Shown here one piece after another: positions 1 to 7,541 of a stretch of 28,444 nt of DNA (the first letter of the stretch is position 1; each line of letters begins with the position of its first letter). Below the pieces are notes generated by a model. That model was not told where the DNA came from. It ran no database searches and saw only the letters and a program-made list of their open reading frames with translations. This DNA comes from an uncultured Christensenella sp. (GTDB taxonomy: Bacteria > Bacillota > Clostridia > Christensenellales > UBA3700): positions 1 to 28,444 of the forward strand of contig CAJUEA010000020.1 of NCBI GenBank assembly GCA_910584975.1, given 5' to 3'. Both the position numbers and the translations under genes were made by a program.

Positions 1-989
1 TTCCTGTGATAATCAATATCCCTGCCTGCCTCATAATGCTCCCCCACAACATAAACATTGCCATCATAGTCCACTGCAAAAAACAAACAAGCAAGTGGAT
101 TGTTAAGTCCCGGGTCAATGGAAATATTGTCTTGCCATTCAAAAGGCACTGCAAAAGGCTCAACAATATGAAGATTGCTGTCAAATTCAGGATAAACAAG
201 ACCACAATCTGCACTAAAGTTTCCAAATCGCCTTGACTCAACCGACTCACTGCTCAAAGTTTTTGTCAAAAGTTCCACTTCTCTTTTGTTCAAAAAAGGA
301 TTATCTGCCCATTCAATATGAATATGCCACACCTCTGGATTATTTGATTTGTTCAAAAAAATCTCCTCATATACCCAAGTTAAGCCTTTGAGTGGAGTCA
401 TTGTGCCCCAAATTTCGCCACACCTGTCAAGCACACGCATAACACATTCTTCATAAACATCATATGGTGGCTCTTCATCAAACCAAACATAGTCAAGTGA
501 TGCTCCTTGAAATTTTTCTCTGCCTTGGTCACAGCTTTTAAATCCTATTTTTGACAATCCACCAAACACATTTTTCACAACAATATGGTCAATAATTCCG
601 TACTCGGGTGCTCCCTTTCTCCCAGACATCATAACAATATCCTCAATCCAATCAGGGTTAAGATAATGCAAAATTTTGGCTTGCGCAACATCTCTTTGCA
701 CCTCGTATGACAAAGAAACAACCCAGCCATTTGTATCAGGACGATTATCTCTGTAAGGATGAATACCTCGTGCCCACCAAATTACTTCCACAGCACCACA
801 CTCAGTTTTGCCACTGCGATTGCCACCAAACACCCAACGATTCCTTTTTTTGCACTTATGAAATTCCATTTGCTTAAAATGTATTTTTTCGCCTGTGTTG
901 TAATATAACAAACGATTTTTTCCTTTTCGTCGCAGTTCCTCTTTTTCTATGCTCAAAATTTGCTTAATAACCTCGTTGCTATCCTTCAA
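1..989 (-). CDS. terL: Phage terminase large subunit, 3' end beyond the window
   Basis: Packaging motor ATPase/nuclease of a tailed phage, cut by the left edge (about 329 residues visible). Seen: a Walker A loop GGNRSGKT at about residues 55-62, a Walker B segment VWFDEEP at 168-174, and an opening nuclease-domain strand with ISIDPGLNN near residue 290. That order is typical of large terminases. The start is a TTG at 987-989, placed because AGGAGG (998-1003, minus sense) lies 8 bases upstream; no in-frame ATG is suitable, and the frame stays open to base 1. It is divergent from the membrane protein at 1128. No small terminase, portal or head gene is visible, so prophage or remnant cannot be decided here. 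Identity as a terminase is well supported by motifs; the phage type is not. Confidence 0.88.
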   Translation of the reverse strand, partial: MKDSNEVIKQILSIEKEELRRKGKNRLLYYNTGEKIHFKQMEFHKCKKRNRWVFGGNRSGKTECGAVEVIWWARGIHPYRDNRPDTNGWVVSLSYEVQRDVAQAKILHYLNPDWIEDIVMMSGRKGAPEYGIIDHIVVKNVFGGLSKIGFKSCDQGREKFQGASLDYVWFDEEPPYDVYEECVMRVLDRCGEIWGTMTPLKGLTWVYEEIFLNKSNNPEVWHIHIEWADNPFLNKREVELLTKTLSSESVESRRFGNFSADCGLVYPEFDSNLHIVEPFAVPFEWQDNISIDPGLNNPLACLFFAVDYDGNVYVVGEHYEAGRDIDYHR

Positions 990-1127
990 TGCAAATGCCT
1001 CCTATCCTCAATTTAATTGCAATTTTTCACAAATCAATAAATTTATGACAAATTTTTACAAATTGAGAATGAATTTTTTTTATATATTTGTTAAAATATC
1101 CACAATTAAGTTAAAGGAGTGGATAAG

Positions 1128-1907
1128 ATGAAAACAATCTCTTTTAAAACAATATTTCTTAATATATTTGTGATTTTTGCAATAATATTCACTTTTGCAA
1201 TGCCATTTTTGAGCACGCAAAATGTTTTTGCAGAAGAACAAATAAAGAGATATTATTATATTGTACAAAACACCTATCTTATCCCTGACGGTCAAGAGAT
1301 TAAAGGCAACATTCAACTTAATGCCAGTTATTATGTTCAAGCAACAGGCAACCCCAGTGTTGTAATCAATGATATTGCATACAACTATGTGATATACAAT
1401 GGAATTACTGGTAAAGTTCCAATTGCCTCACTAAGCAAAAAAACTATTGACAATGTTTCCACTCCTTATTTTATAAGTAGCAGTAAATTGACAGTCAATT
1501 CAGATAGTGAAATTTGGATGTTTTATAATATAGATGACGAGTCAACAAGATGTCTAAGACTAGCAAACAACAGCAAGCTTGATTTTATTGCCTACTCAGA
1601 AAAAGGAGACTATATTCTTGCGAAATACACAAATGGCACTGTAGGATTTGTCAAAAAAAATCTTTGCACACCAACAATAATCTACTCCCCACACCCTAAT
1701 CCAATAAACCCAGATACAACAAACAGCACTCCAAATTTCACACCCGACGGAAATACGCAAGATACAAAAAAGATGGATAAAGCTGCCATCACTCGAATAA
1801 TTTTGATTGTAACCCTTTGTGTTGTTGCTGTTGTTGTAATTTTTTTGTTGTTCAAACCTTCAGGCAACAAACGCAAAGTCAGCAAAGATGATTTTTATGA
1901 TTACTAA
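1128..1907 (+). CDS. Secreted, C-terminally membrane-anchored protein, unknown function
   Basis: A 259-residue protein I do not recognise by name. Seen: an N-terminal signal peptide (residues about 1-37, hydrophobic core followed by a VFA-like cleavage site), an extracytoplasmic region of two beta-rich stretches that could be SH3-like (roughly 40-110 and 120-185), a Pro/Asn/Thr-rich linker, one transmembrane helix (about 222-245) and a short basic/acidic cytoplasmic tail. The ATG at 1128 is chosen because AAAGGAG (1113-1119) lies 8 bases upstream; a GTG at 1119 overlaps that site. It is divergent from the terminase and convergent with the helix-turn-helix gene. Topology suggests an outward-facing wall-associated protein. 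Role unknown; a phage-encoded surface protein or an ordinary envelope protein are both possible. Confidence 0.7.
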   Translation: MKTISFKTIFLNIFVIFAIIFTFAMPFLSTQNVFAEEQIKRYYYIVQNTYLIPDGQEIKGNIQLNASYYVQATGNPSVVINDIAYNYVIYNGITGKVPIASLSKKTIDNVSTPYFISSSKLTVNSDSEIWMFYNIDDESTRCLRLANNSKLDFIAYSEKGDYILAKYTNGTVGFVKKNLCTPTIIYSPHPNPINPDTTNSTPNFTPDGNTQDTKKMDKAAITRIILIVTLCVVAVVVIFLLFKPSGNKRKVSKDDFYDY

Positions 1908-1916
1908 AATTGTATA

Positions 1917-2474
1917 TTAATCGCAATAAACATTAATTGCATTGTATTTGGTTGTGACAGGGCTTTTAGCAATGTCATCATTGTAAACAAATGGCAACTC
2001 AACAATCATTTGTCCTCTGCCACAAGCCCTTTTGTGCAATTTGTCATAAGTTGCAGCAAAAATGTTGTCTTTTCCAAACTCTTTTTGAATAACTTCTGTA
2101 CTATACCCAATTTTGGATAAATAGTAAGCAAAACTCGCAAGTTCCTTATCAAAGTTTCTAAAAATCTGCCTGATATTGATTTGTTCTTTTTCTGCAATAT
2201 TCTTAAATGATATTTTCTTTTTATAATAATTATGCAATATGCTCTTGCCGGCATCCGTCAAAAATTTTAGTGCTTTGTCCACAATTTCTTTTGCTAGCAA
2301 ACAATTATTTTTTCTTGTCATCAATGTTATCATTTCGTCAAACATTGAATTTGTTGCGTGATTATGCAATGAATTTGCCACCAATCTATCAAACTTGTTT
2401 TCAGAAATAATAACCACTCTGTCAAACATATTATACATATCCAATAAAGTTTTTTGCCATAAATAATTTTCCAT
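1917..2474 (-). CDS. Putative helix-turn-helix (sigma region 4-like) protein
   Basis: A 185-residue, mostly helical protein. Residues about 80-125 read as a helix-turn-helix of sigma-70 region 4 type (a run with KKISFKNIAEKEQINIRQIF), as in small sigma-like regulators and phage late-gene activators; I cannot assign a family with confidence. Start ATG at 2474 has GGAGGC 5-6 bases upstream. Its upstream region has a promoter-like TTGACC...TAAAAA pair and a perfect 10-bp inverted repeat straddling it (listed separately). The neighbouring terminase on the same strand makes a phage regulator plausible, but the intervening plus-strand gene breaks any operon. Confidence 0.5.
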   Translation of the reverse strand: MENYLWQKTLLDMYNMFDRVVIISENKFDRLVANSLHNHATNSMFDEMITLMTRKNNCLLAKEIVDKALKFLTDAGKSILHNYYKKKISFKNIAEKEQINIRQIFRNFDKELASFAYYLSKIGYSTEVIQKEFGKDNIFAATYDKLHKRACGRGQMIVELPFVYNDDIAKSPVTTKYNAINVYCD

Positions 2475-2497
2475 TTTTTGCCTCCGTTTCTTGCATT

Positions 2498-2531
2498 CAA
2501 TAATATTGAATTTTTATGTTGAATATTATTG
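2498..2531. repeat. 10-bp inverted repeat, candidate operator
   Basis: CAATAATATT (2498-2507) and AATATTATTG (2522-2531) are perfect inverted arms separated by 14 bases. On the minus strand one arm lies in the spacer of the candidate promoter and the other just downstream of its -10, so a dimeric repressor bound here would block the gene starting at 2474. The arms are pure A/T except for the outer C/G, so chance is a real alternative. Confidence 0.4.
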
Positions 2532-2539
2532 TAGGTCAA
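2511..2539 (-). promoter_or_regulatory. Candidate sigma-A promoter of the HTH gene
   Basis: On the minus strand TTGACC (2534-2539) is followed after 17 bases by TAAAAA (2511-2516). The -35 is good and the -10 weak. The interval 2540-2661 further upstream holds no gene; it contains two Spo0A-box-like heptamers at 2565 and 2575 (see findings). Confidence 0.4.
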
Positions 2540-2661
2540 AAAAATCATTGTTTTTTTCTTTTTTTGACGATTTTTGCCGAATTACACCGATATAATCCCA
2601 CTACTTAAATGATACAACAAGAAAACAAACAGAAAAGAGTTTTATGACATTTTTTTTAGAC

Positions 2662-2696
2662 AAAAAAAATTGTCCTTCAAAACCGAAAGACAATTT
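2662..2696 (-). terminator. Rho-independent terminator of the kinase/oxidase operon
   Basis: On the minus strand AAATTGTC (2689-2696) pairs with GACAATTT (2667-2674), with partial pairing inside, and is followed by an 8-base U tract (2662-2669). It lies about 145 bases after the oxidase stop codon, the only minus-strand unit ending here. Confidence 0.8.
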
Positions 2697-2840
2697 CATT
2701 AATTTTAAAGCTATTTTATTGTAAATTTCAGACATATTAACAAAAATTTTTATTTCTCAATCACATCACTATATTTATAATACTAAATTGACATTTCTAT
2801 TTTTGCCTATAATTTTAAATACAAAAAATTAAATTATAAT

Positions 2841-4502
2841 TTAAGGATTAAGAATATTTTTTGAATCAAGCAATTTTTTAATGCTTTTCATTATCAAAGT
2901 GTAAACTTCGTCAAGATTGTACATTGTCCTGTCAGTCGTACGACCCAAAGAATAAGAATGTGGGCATTTAACTCCTGCTGTAATAAGCATATCCAATGTT
3001 TCTTTATGGAAATCTTGATACTCTTGTATATCCTTATATTTTCTGGCATAAGAAATCATAAGTGATGCACCATAAGTGCTGATGTCCTGCAAATGCATCA
3101 TATTAAGCACGCCAATATCATTGAAATAATCTGCTGCAATTGAATAAACTTCCTGCAATTCCGACCAACGCAAAGGGCAAACAAATTTATCAACAACAAT
3201 AGAATAGTCTTGCAAAATATCTCTTATATAAGCATCATTAAATCTTGTTTTGTCCCACTTTCTATTCAAATAAGAGGTTGCAGAAACTCCACCAAAACGG
3301 GTACACAATCTGCCAATTGCTCTGCGATTATAAGTTGCAAAGCCCTTTTCTCCTTCAACATAACCAATAAGCAAACATTTGTTCTTTTCATTTTCGCCTC
3401 TTATGCGAAGCCCTAATATGCCTTTAGAAACAAATCGGCTCATTTTTGAAATGATTTCCGTACTGCCATTGTCACAAACTCGCAAAAAGCTTGGCATACA
3501 AATTTCTCTTTGCACCATTTCACGCGCACAACTTACAGCAGCCTCCCAGTTTTTGAACATATATGAAAATGCTTTTTTTGTCTCATAAGTGTATTTTCGC
3601 ACCTTAAGCGTACAACTTACAAGAATACCAAATTTGCCCTCACTGCCAAGCATAATTTCATCAATGGCAGGCAAACAACTATCTCTTGTGCAAACATCAG
3701 TTTCCATAATTCCCTTAGGAGTTATATATCTGCTTGACAGCAAAATATCGTCAATCCCACCATATCTCATACTATTTTGACCAACGCTGCGACTTGCAAC
3801 CCAACCACCAACAGTTGAAAATTCAAATGATTCAGGGATGTGTCCCAAAGTATATCTGCCTGTTACATTTGTAAAATACTCATTTGCATTGTTCAAAATT
3901 TCCTCAAGCTGAGGTCCAGTAATACCTGCCATAACAGTAACAGTTTGATCAATAGCACTAAAAGAAATCACTTTGTTGAAATTTCGTTTCAGATTGATTT
4001 TGATACCACCTCTGACATTTTCATTACTTCTTGTAATATTAGTTCCACCACCCATTACATAAATTGGAATGTTGTTTTTATAGCAATACTTTACTAGCAT
4101 AAGCAATTGCTCTTCTGATGAAGGAGAAATAACGGCATCTGGGATATTTTCCAATATTTCTCTTCTAAGTCGCATGCTATCCATCACGCCTTTTGAGTAA
4201 CAAGCCTTTACTCTTGACAAAGTATCTGTTGCAACATTAATTTTTCCAACAATATCCTCAAACTCTTTGATATGTGTTTTAGAAAGTCGCAAAGGAATAT
4301 CAATGTCAACGATTTTATCTCCTTGACTGGATGGAATCATAAAGTCCTCGTCTGATAACGACAACTTTTCTTTTACAAAACTATAAAAACTTTCTGTTGG
4401 CTCTTCGATATGGTCAGGATTACCCCACCTAAACATAGTGCGATATGTGTTTTCATCCTCCACATCCAAACGCCAACTTGGCTTGTAATCTTTATATTTC
4501 AT
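2841..4502 (-). CDS. FAD-linked oxidase, alkylglycerone-phosphate-synthase-like
   Basis: A 553-residue FAD enzyme of the vanillyl-alcohol-oxidase fold. Seen: the FAD-binding stretch with GGGTN at about 150-155, then AGITG, then SFEFSTVGGWV (about 228-238), which closely matches alkylglycerone-phosphate synthase (AGPS, ether-lipid synthesis), and LGSEGKFG (about 287-294). AGPS enzymes carry a catalytic His triplet near the C-terminus; the corresponding stretch here reads CPHSYSLGR, and the Tyr-rich strand before it is also changed. I infer an AGPS-fold oxidoreductase acting on another, perhaps phosphorylated, polyol or sugar acid. Its first 11 bases overlap the kinase gene, implying translational coupling. 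From memory, E. coli YgcU (FAD) and YgcE (FGGY kinase) form a similar pair of unknown substrate. Confidence 0.8.
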   Translation of the reverse strand: MKYKDYKPSWRLDVEDENTYRTMFRWGNPDHIEEPTESFYSFVKEKLSLSDEDFMIPSSQGDKIVDIDIPLRLSKTHIKEFEDIVGKINVATDTLSRVKACYSKGVMDSMRLRREILENIPDAVISPSSEEQLLMLVKYCYKNNIPIYVMGGGTNITRSNENVRGGIKINLKRNFNKVISFSAIDQTVTVMAGITGPQLEEILNNANEYFTNVTGRYTLGHIPESFEFSTVGGWVASRSVGQNSMRYGGIDDILLSSRYITPKGIMETDVCTRDSCLPAIDEIMLGSEGKFGILVSCTLKVRKYTYETKKAFSYMFKNWEAAVSCAREMVQREICMPSFLRVCDNGSTEIISKMSRFVSKGILGLRIRGENEKNKCLLIGYVEGEKGFATYNRRAIGRLCTRFGGVSATSYLNRKWDKTRFNDAYIRDILQDYSIVVDKFVCPLRWSELQEVYSIAADYFNDIGVLNMMHLQDISTYGASLMISYARKYKDIQEYQDFHKETLDMLITAGVKCPHSYSLGRTTDRTMYNLDEVYTLIMKSIKKLLDSKNILNP

Positions 4503-6051
4503 TATTTTCCTCGTTCACAATTTCATACAATTTCAAATATAATGGTTGCAACTGTGGATAAATACCCTTATAAACTTTGTTAAACAAATGCTTATAAATT
4601 TTTGTATTATCCAAATTTGGTTTAAATTCATCCTTAAAGTGCACCATTGCTTTGTTACATTCATCGATATTCGCAAACTCGCCTTTAATCCAAAAAGCAA
4701 TCATTGCAGCCCCAAGTCCACTTGTTTCATAAGTCTGCACTCGATACACCGGTCTTCCAAACATATCTGCAGTAATTTGACAAATCGCATCACTCTGCGA
4801 ACCGCCTCCAGAAACAGAAATTTTGTTTATTTTCTGTCCACTCTTCTTTTCAAGATATTCAAGCCCTTCATACAAAGCATAACCAATGCCTTCCACAATT
4901 GATTTATAAACATGTGCCTTTGTGTGACAATCGTTAAATCCAATTATTGTACCCTTTGCCTCAGGAATTTTAAGTCCAGGAGCCCAGTAAGGTTGCAACA
5001 TTAAGCCATTGCTACCAGCAGGAATTTCCAACAAACTTTTATCCAAAATTTGCTCTGTCGGAACGCCAATATGTTCTGCAATTTTTTCCTCTGCATGTCC
5101 AAATTGCTTTTTGAACCAAGTAACCATCCAAAATCCTCTTGATATTTGAATTTCCGGACTAAAATATCCACGAACAAGGCTGTTATATGCAGGCATATAT
5201 TTTTGTGGTTCAACATATTTTTTTGTGGTAATTTGAAGTGTTGTGGCAGTGCCAAAACTTACAGATGCCGTATCTGGACACAACGCTCCAGTGCCAAGAG
5301 TTTCGCACGCTTTATCACTTCCACTTGCAATAATCTCAAGTCCTTCTGGGATTCCAGTAATTTCAGCAACTTCTTTTGAAATTGTTCCAATAATTTCACC
5401 AGGTTTTATCAGTTCACATAGTTTTTCTCTTTCAACATTGTAAACAGTGAAAGTCAATTCATATGGCTTTTGCCATCTCTCTTTTTTGTAATTATAAGGC
5501 AATCTGCTTGCCTGAGATGCAGTGCAATCACACAATCTTCCACTCAATTTAAAATTAAGATAAGCAGAAATAAGTATATAGTACTTTGTCTTATTCCACA
5601 AATCAGGTTGATTTTCTTTCATCCAAGTGGATGGTGACATTCTGCGTTGTTTAACTGCTGTTCTATACATTCCTGCAATGCGAAATAACAGAGTCTTTAT
5701 AAGAGGGAATTTTTGTTTTGGTTTAGCAAGACGCTGATCAAGCCAAGTTATTGACGGACGAAGTGGATTATAATTTTCATCAAGAAAAGCATAAGTATTT
5801 CTGATTGAAGTGATTGACATTGCAATAACATCATTCCACAATTCTCCTGCTTTAGCTTTTAAACCTTGAGAGGCCTCCACAACTGCAGTCCAATAATCCT
5901 CAGTATTTTTTTCTGCATACCCCACTTTTGGTTGATAATATGCTTCAGTTTCCACCTTGTTCGTGCAAACGGCCTCGCCTTTCTTGTTAAACAAAAAAGC
6001 CCTTGTGCTTTGAGTGCCAACATCAAAAACCAAAACTAGAGGTTCTCCCAT
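4492..6051 (-). CDS. FGGY-family carbohydrate kinase
   Basis: A 519-residue ATP-dependent sugar or polyol kinase of the glycerol kinase/xylulokinase superfamily, cytoplasmic. Seen: the N-terminal phosphate-binding DVGTQSTR (residues 10-17), TWLDQR near residue 104 with the presumed catalytic Asp, the second-domain GTATTLQ, and the C-terminal FGGY signature region with SGGGSQSD followed by FGRPV. Length is normal. ATG at 6051 has AGGAGA about 6 bases upstream. It is the first gene of the operon, with a candidate promoter at 6091-6120, and its end overlaps the start of the FAD oxidase by 11 bases. Substrate cannot be read from the sequence; coupling to an AGPS-like oxidase suggests glycerol, dihydroxyacetone or a related compound. 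Confidence 0.88.
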   Translation of the reverse strand: MGEPLVLVFDVGTQSTRAFLFNKKGEAVCTNKVETEAYYQPKVGYAEKNTEDYWTAVVEASQGLKAKAGELWNDVIAMSITSIRNTYAFLDENYNPLRPSITWLDQRLAKPKQKFPLIKTLLFRIAGMYRTAVKQRRMSPSTWMKENQPDLWNKTKYYILISAYLNFKLSGRLCDCTASQASRLPYNYKKERWQKPYELTFTVYNVEREKLCELIKPGEIIGTISKEVAEITGIPEGLEIIASGSDKACETLGTGALCPDTASVSFGTATTLQITTKKYVEPQKYMPAYNSLVRGYFSPEIQISRGFWMVTWFKKQFGHAEEKIAEHIGVPTEQILDKSLLEIPAGSNGLMLQPYWAPGLKIPEAKGTIIGFNDCHTKAHVYKSIVEGIGYALYEGLEYLEKKSGQKINKISVSGGGSQSDAICQITADMFGRPVYRVQTYETSGLGAAMIAFWIKGEFANIDECNKAMVHFKDEFKPNLDNTKIYKHLFNKVYKGIYPQLQPLYLKLYEIVNEENNEI

Positions 6052-6090
6052 AAATTATCTCCTGTATAATCAAATAACTTAATCGTTAAT

Positions 6091-6120
6091 AGTATAGCAT
6101 ATTTTTGCAACAAAAGTAAA
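6091..6120 (-). promoter_or_regulatory. Candidate promoter of the kinase/oxidase operon
   Basis: Minus strand: TTTACT (6115-6120), an 18-base spacer, then TATACT (6091-6096), about 40 bases before the kinase start codon. The -10 is strong and the -35 moderate. No operator-like repeat is seen. Confidence 0.55.
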
Positions 6121-6267
6121 CATTTATATAATAAATTTTATTTTATTTAAGCAAAAAATTTTGTTGTTCAGCAAAAATTATTGATAATTTCACAAAAAAT
6201 CACAAAAAACCATTCAAAAATCGGTATGTTTTTACATTTTCAAGTTTCTAAAAAAATATATACAAAA

Positions 6268-6306
6268 TAAAAAACAAAGCAAACAAGTTTTCGCTTGTTT
6301 ACTTTG
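6268..6306 (-). terminator. Terminator of the dacF transcript
   Basis: A 13-bp stem with one mismatch: CAAAGCAAACAAG at 6275-6287 and CTTGTTTACTTTG at 6294-6306, six-base loop. Read on the minus strand it is followed by a U-rich tract (6268-6274). It starts 20 bases after the dacF stop. Confidence 0.85.
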
Positions 6307-6325
6307 CATTTGATTTTTTTATCAA

Positions 6326-7459
6326 TTACATAATCTTTTTGACATAGTCCCAAATACTTGCTTTTTTGATTTCTTCTGCTGCAAGCACATCACAAACTGC
6401 CACTTTTTGTCCGTCTATAACTGCATAAACTTCGCCAATTTTATCTCCACAATTAATAGGAGCTTTCACACTTTCTGGAATGTTGTATTCAAGTTTAGCG
6501 TTGCCTTCTCCTTTTGCTTGCAAAACTGACAAGTCGGATTTTGCCATAACAGCAAGTTTATCTTTTTTTCCACCATTAACTTTCACATCAACACTAAGTG
6601 GTGAACCACCCTTCACAAGCACAACATTTTTAAAGTTATTAAAGCCATAGTTAAACAAGGTTGACATAGCTCTAAATCTTGCCTTAGAGTCTTGTGCACC
6701 AAGCACACTGCCAACAACTCTCATTCCATCTCTTACGGCAGTACCTGCCAAACAGAATTTTGCGCTATCAGTGTAGCCAGTTTTTCCGGCATCACAACCT
6801 TTGTAGTGTCTGATTAACTTGTTTGTGTTTGCCATTTGAGTTACTCTTCCTGATGGATGAGTGTAATCCTCAAGCCAAATTGTTGAAAAGTTATAATACT
6901 CTTTGTGCTTTGCAAGTTCTCTCATCATACAAGCCACATCTTTAGCTGTTGAATATTGCTCTTCTTTTGTAGGATAACCTGTTGCATTTGAAAACAAAGT
7001 ATCATTCATACCAAGAGCTGCTGCTCTTTGATTCATCATACCAGTAAATGCAACTTCATCTCCTCCAATAAGCTCTGCAACTGCCACAGATGCATCGTTT
7101 GCACTCATTGTTACAATACCTTTAATAAGGTCGGAAAGTGGATATTCTACTCCCTCATCCAAAAACATTTCGGAACCAACTTGTGCTGCTGCCTCGTGTG
7201 AAATTGTCACCTTTTGATCAAGTGAAAGCTTTCCACTGTCAACATTTTCAAAAGTAATCAGCAATGTCATAATTTTTACCATACTTGCAATCGGCTTTTT
7301 ATCATTTTCGCCTTTTGCATAAAGAACTCTGCCACTATTAAAATCCACCAAGTAGCAATTATCTGAACCGATAACCTGCTCTTTTGGTGCCATTCCTGTG
7401 CAAGCAAAAACTGCACAGATAGTAATCAATAAAATTAAGCAATAAAAAAACTTCTTCAT
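6326..7459 (-). CDS. dacF: D-alanyl-D-alanine carboxypeptidase, DacF/PBP5 family
   Basis: A 377-residue serine penicillin-binding protein that trims the terminal D-Ala of peptidoglycan stem peptides outside the membrane. Seen: an N-terminal signal sequence; SMVK (the SxxK nucleophile motif) in KPIASMVKIMTLL; SAN (SxN motif) in TMSANDAS; KTG in DAGKTGYT; and a C-terminal beta-rich PBP5-type domain ending in a short amphipathic helix. The signal sequence ends VFAC, so a lipid-modified Cys is possible though the lipobox is imperfect. ATG at 7459 follows GAGGTG by a few bases. It lies downstream of the spoIIM-like and deoB-like genes, as in the Bacillus spoIIM-xerD-deoB-pnp-dacF region, which supports the sporulation-type DacF name over vegetative DacA. 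Confidence 0.9.
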   Translation of the reverse strand: MKKFFYCLILLITICAVFACTGMAPKEQVIGSDNCYLVDFNSGRVLYAKGENDKKPIASMVKIMTLLITFENVDSGKLSLDQKVTISHEAAAQVGSEMFLDEGVEYPLSDLIKGIVTMSANDASVAVAELIGGDEVAFTGMMNQRAAALGMNDTLFSNATGYPTKEEQYSTAKDVACMMRELAKHKEYYNFSTIWLEDYTHPSGRVTQMANTNKLIRHYKGCDAGKTGYTDSAKFCLAGTAVRDGMRVVGSVLGAQDSKARFRAMSTLFNYGFNNFKNVVLVKGGSPLSVDVKVNGGKKDKLAVMAKSDLSVLQAKGEGNAKLEYNIPESVKAPINCGDKIGEVYAVIDGQKVAVCDVLAAEEIKKASIWDYVKKIM

Positions 7460-7541
7460 TTCTCACCTCTTACTACAAATAGTGTGCGAAAAATTGAAGA
7501 AGTTATGCAAATAAAATTTAACAATTACACAACAAATTTTA

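Noticed and set aside
1..120. An apparent frameshift in the terminase near base 80
   Set aside because: On rereading the homopolymer at 77-82 the frame runs through intact (LACLFFAVDYDG), so the gene is open to the window edge.
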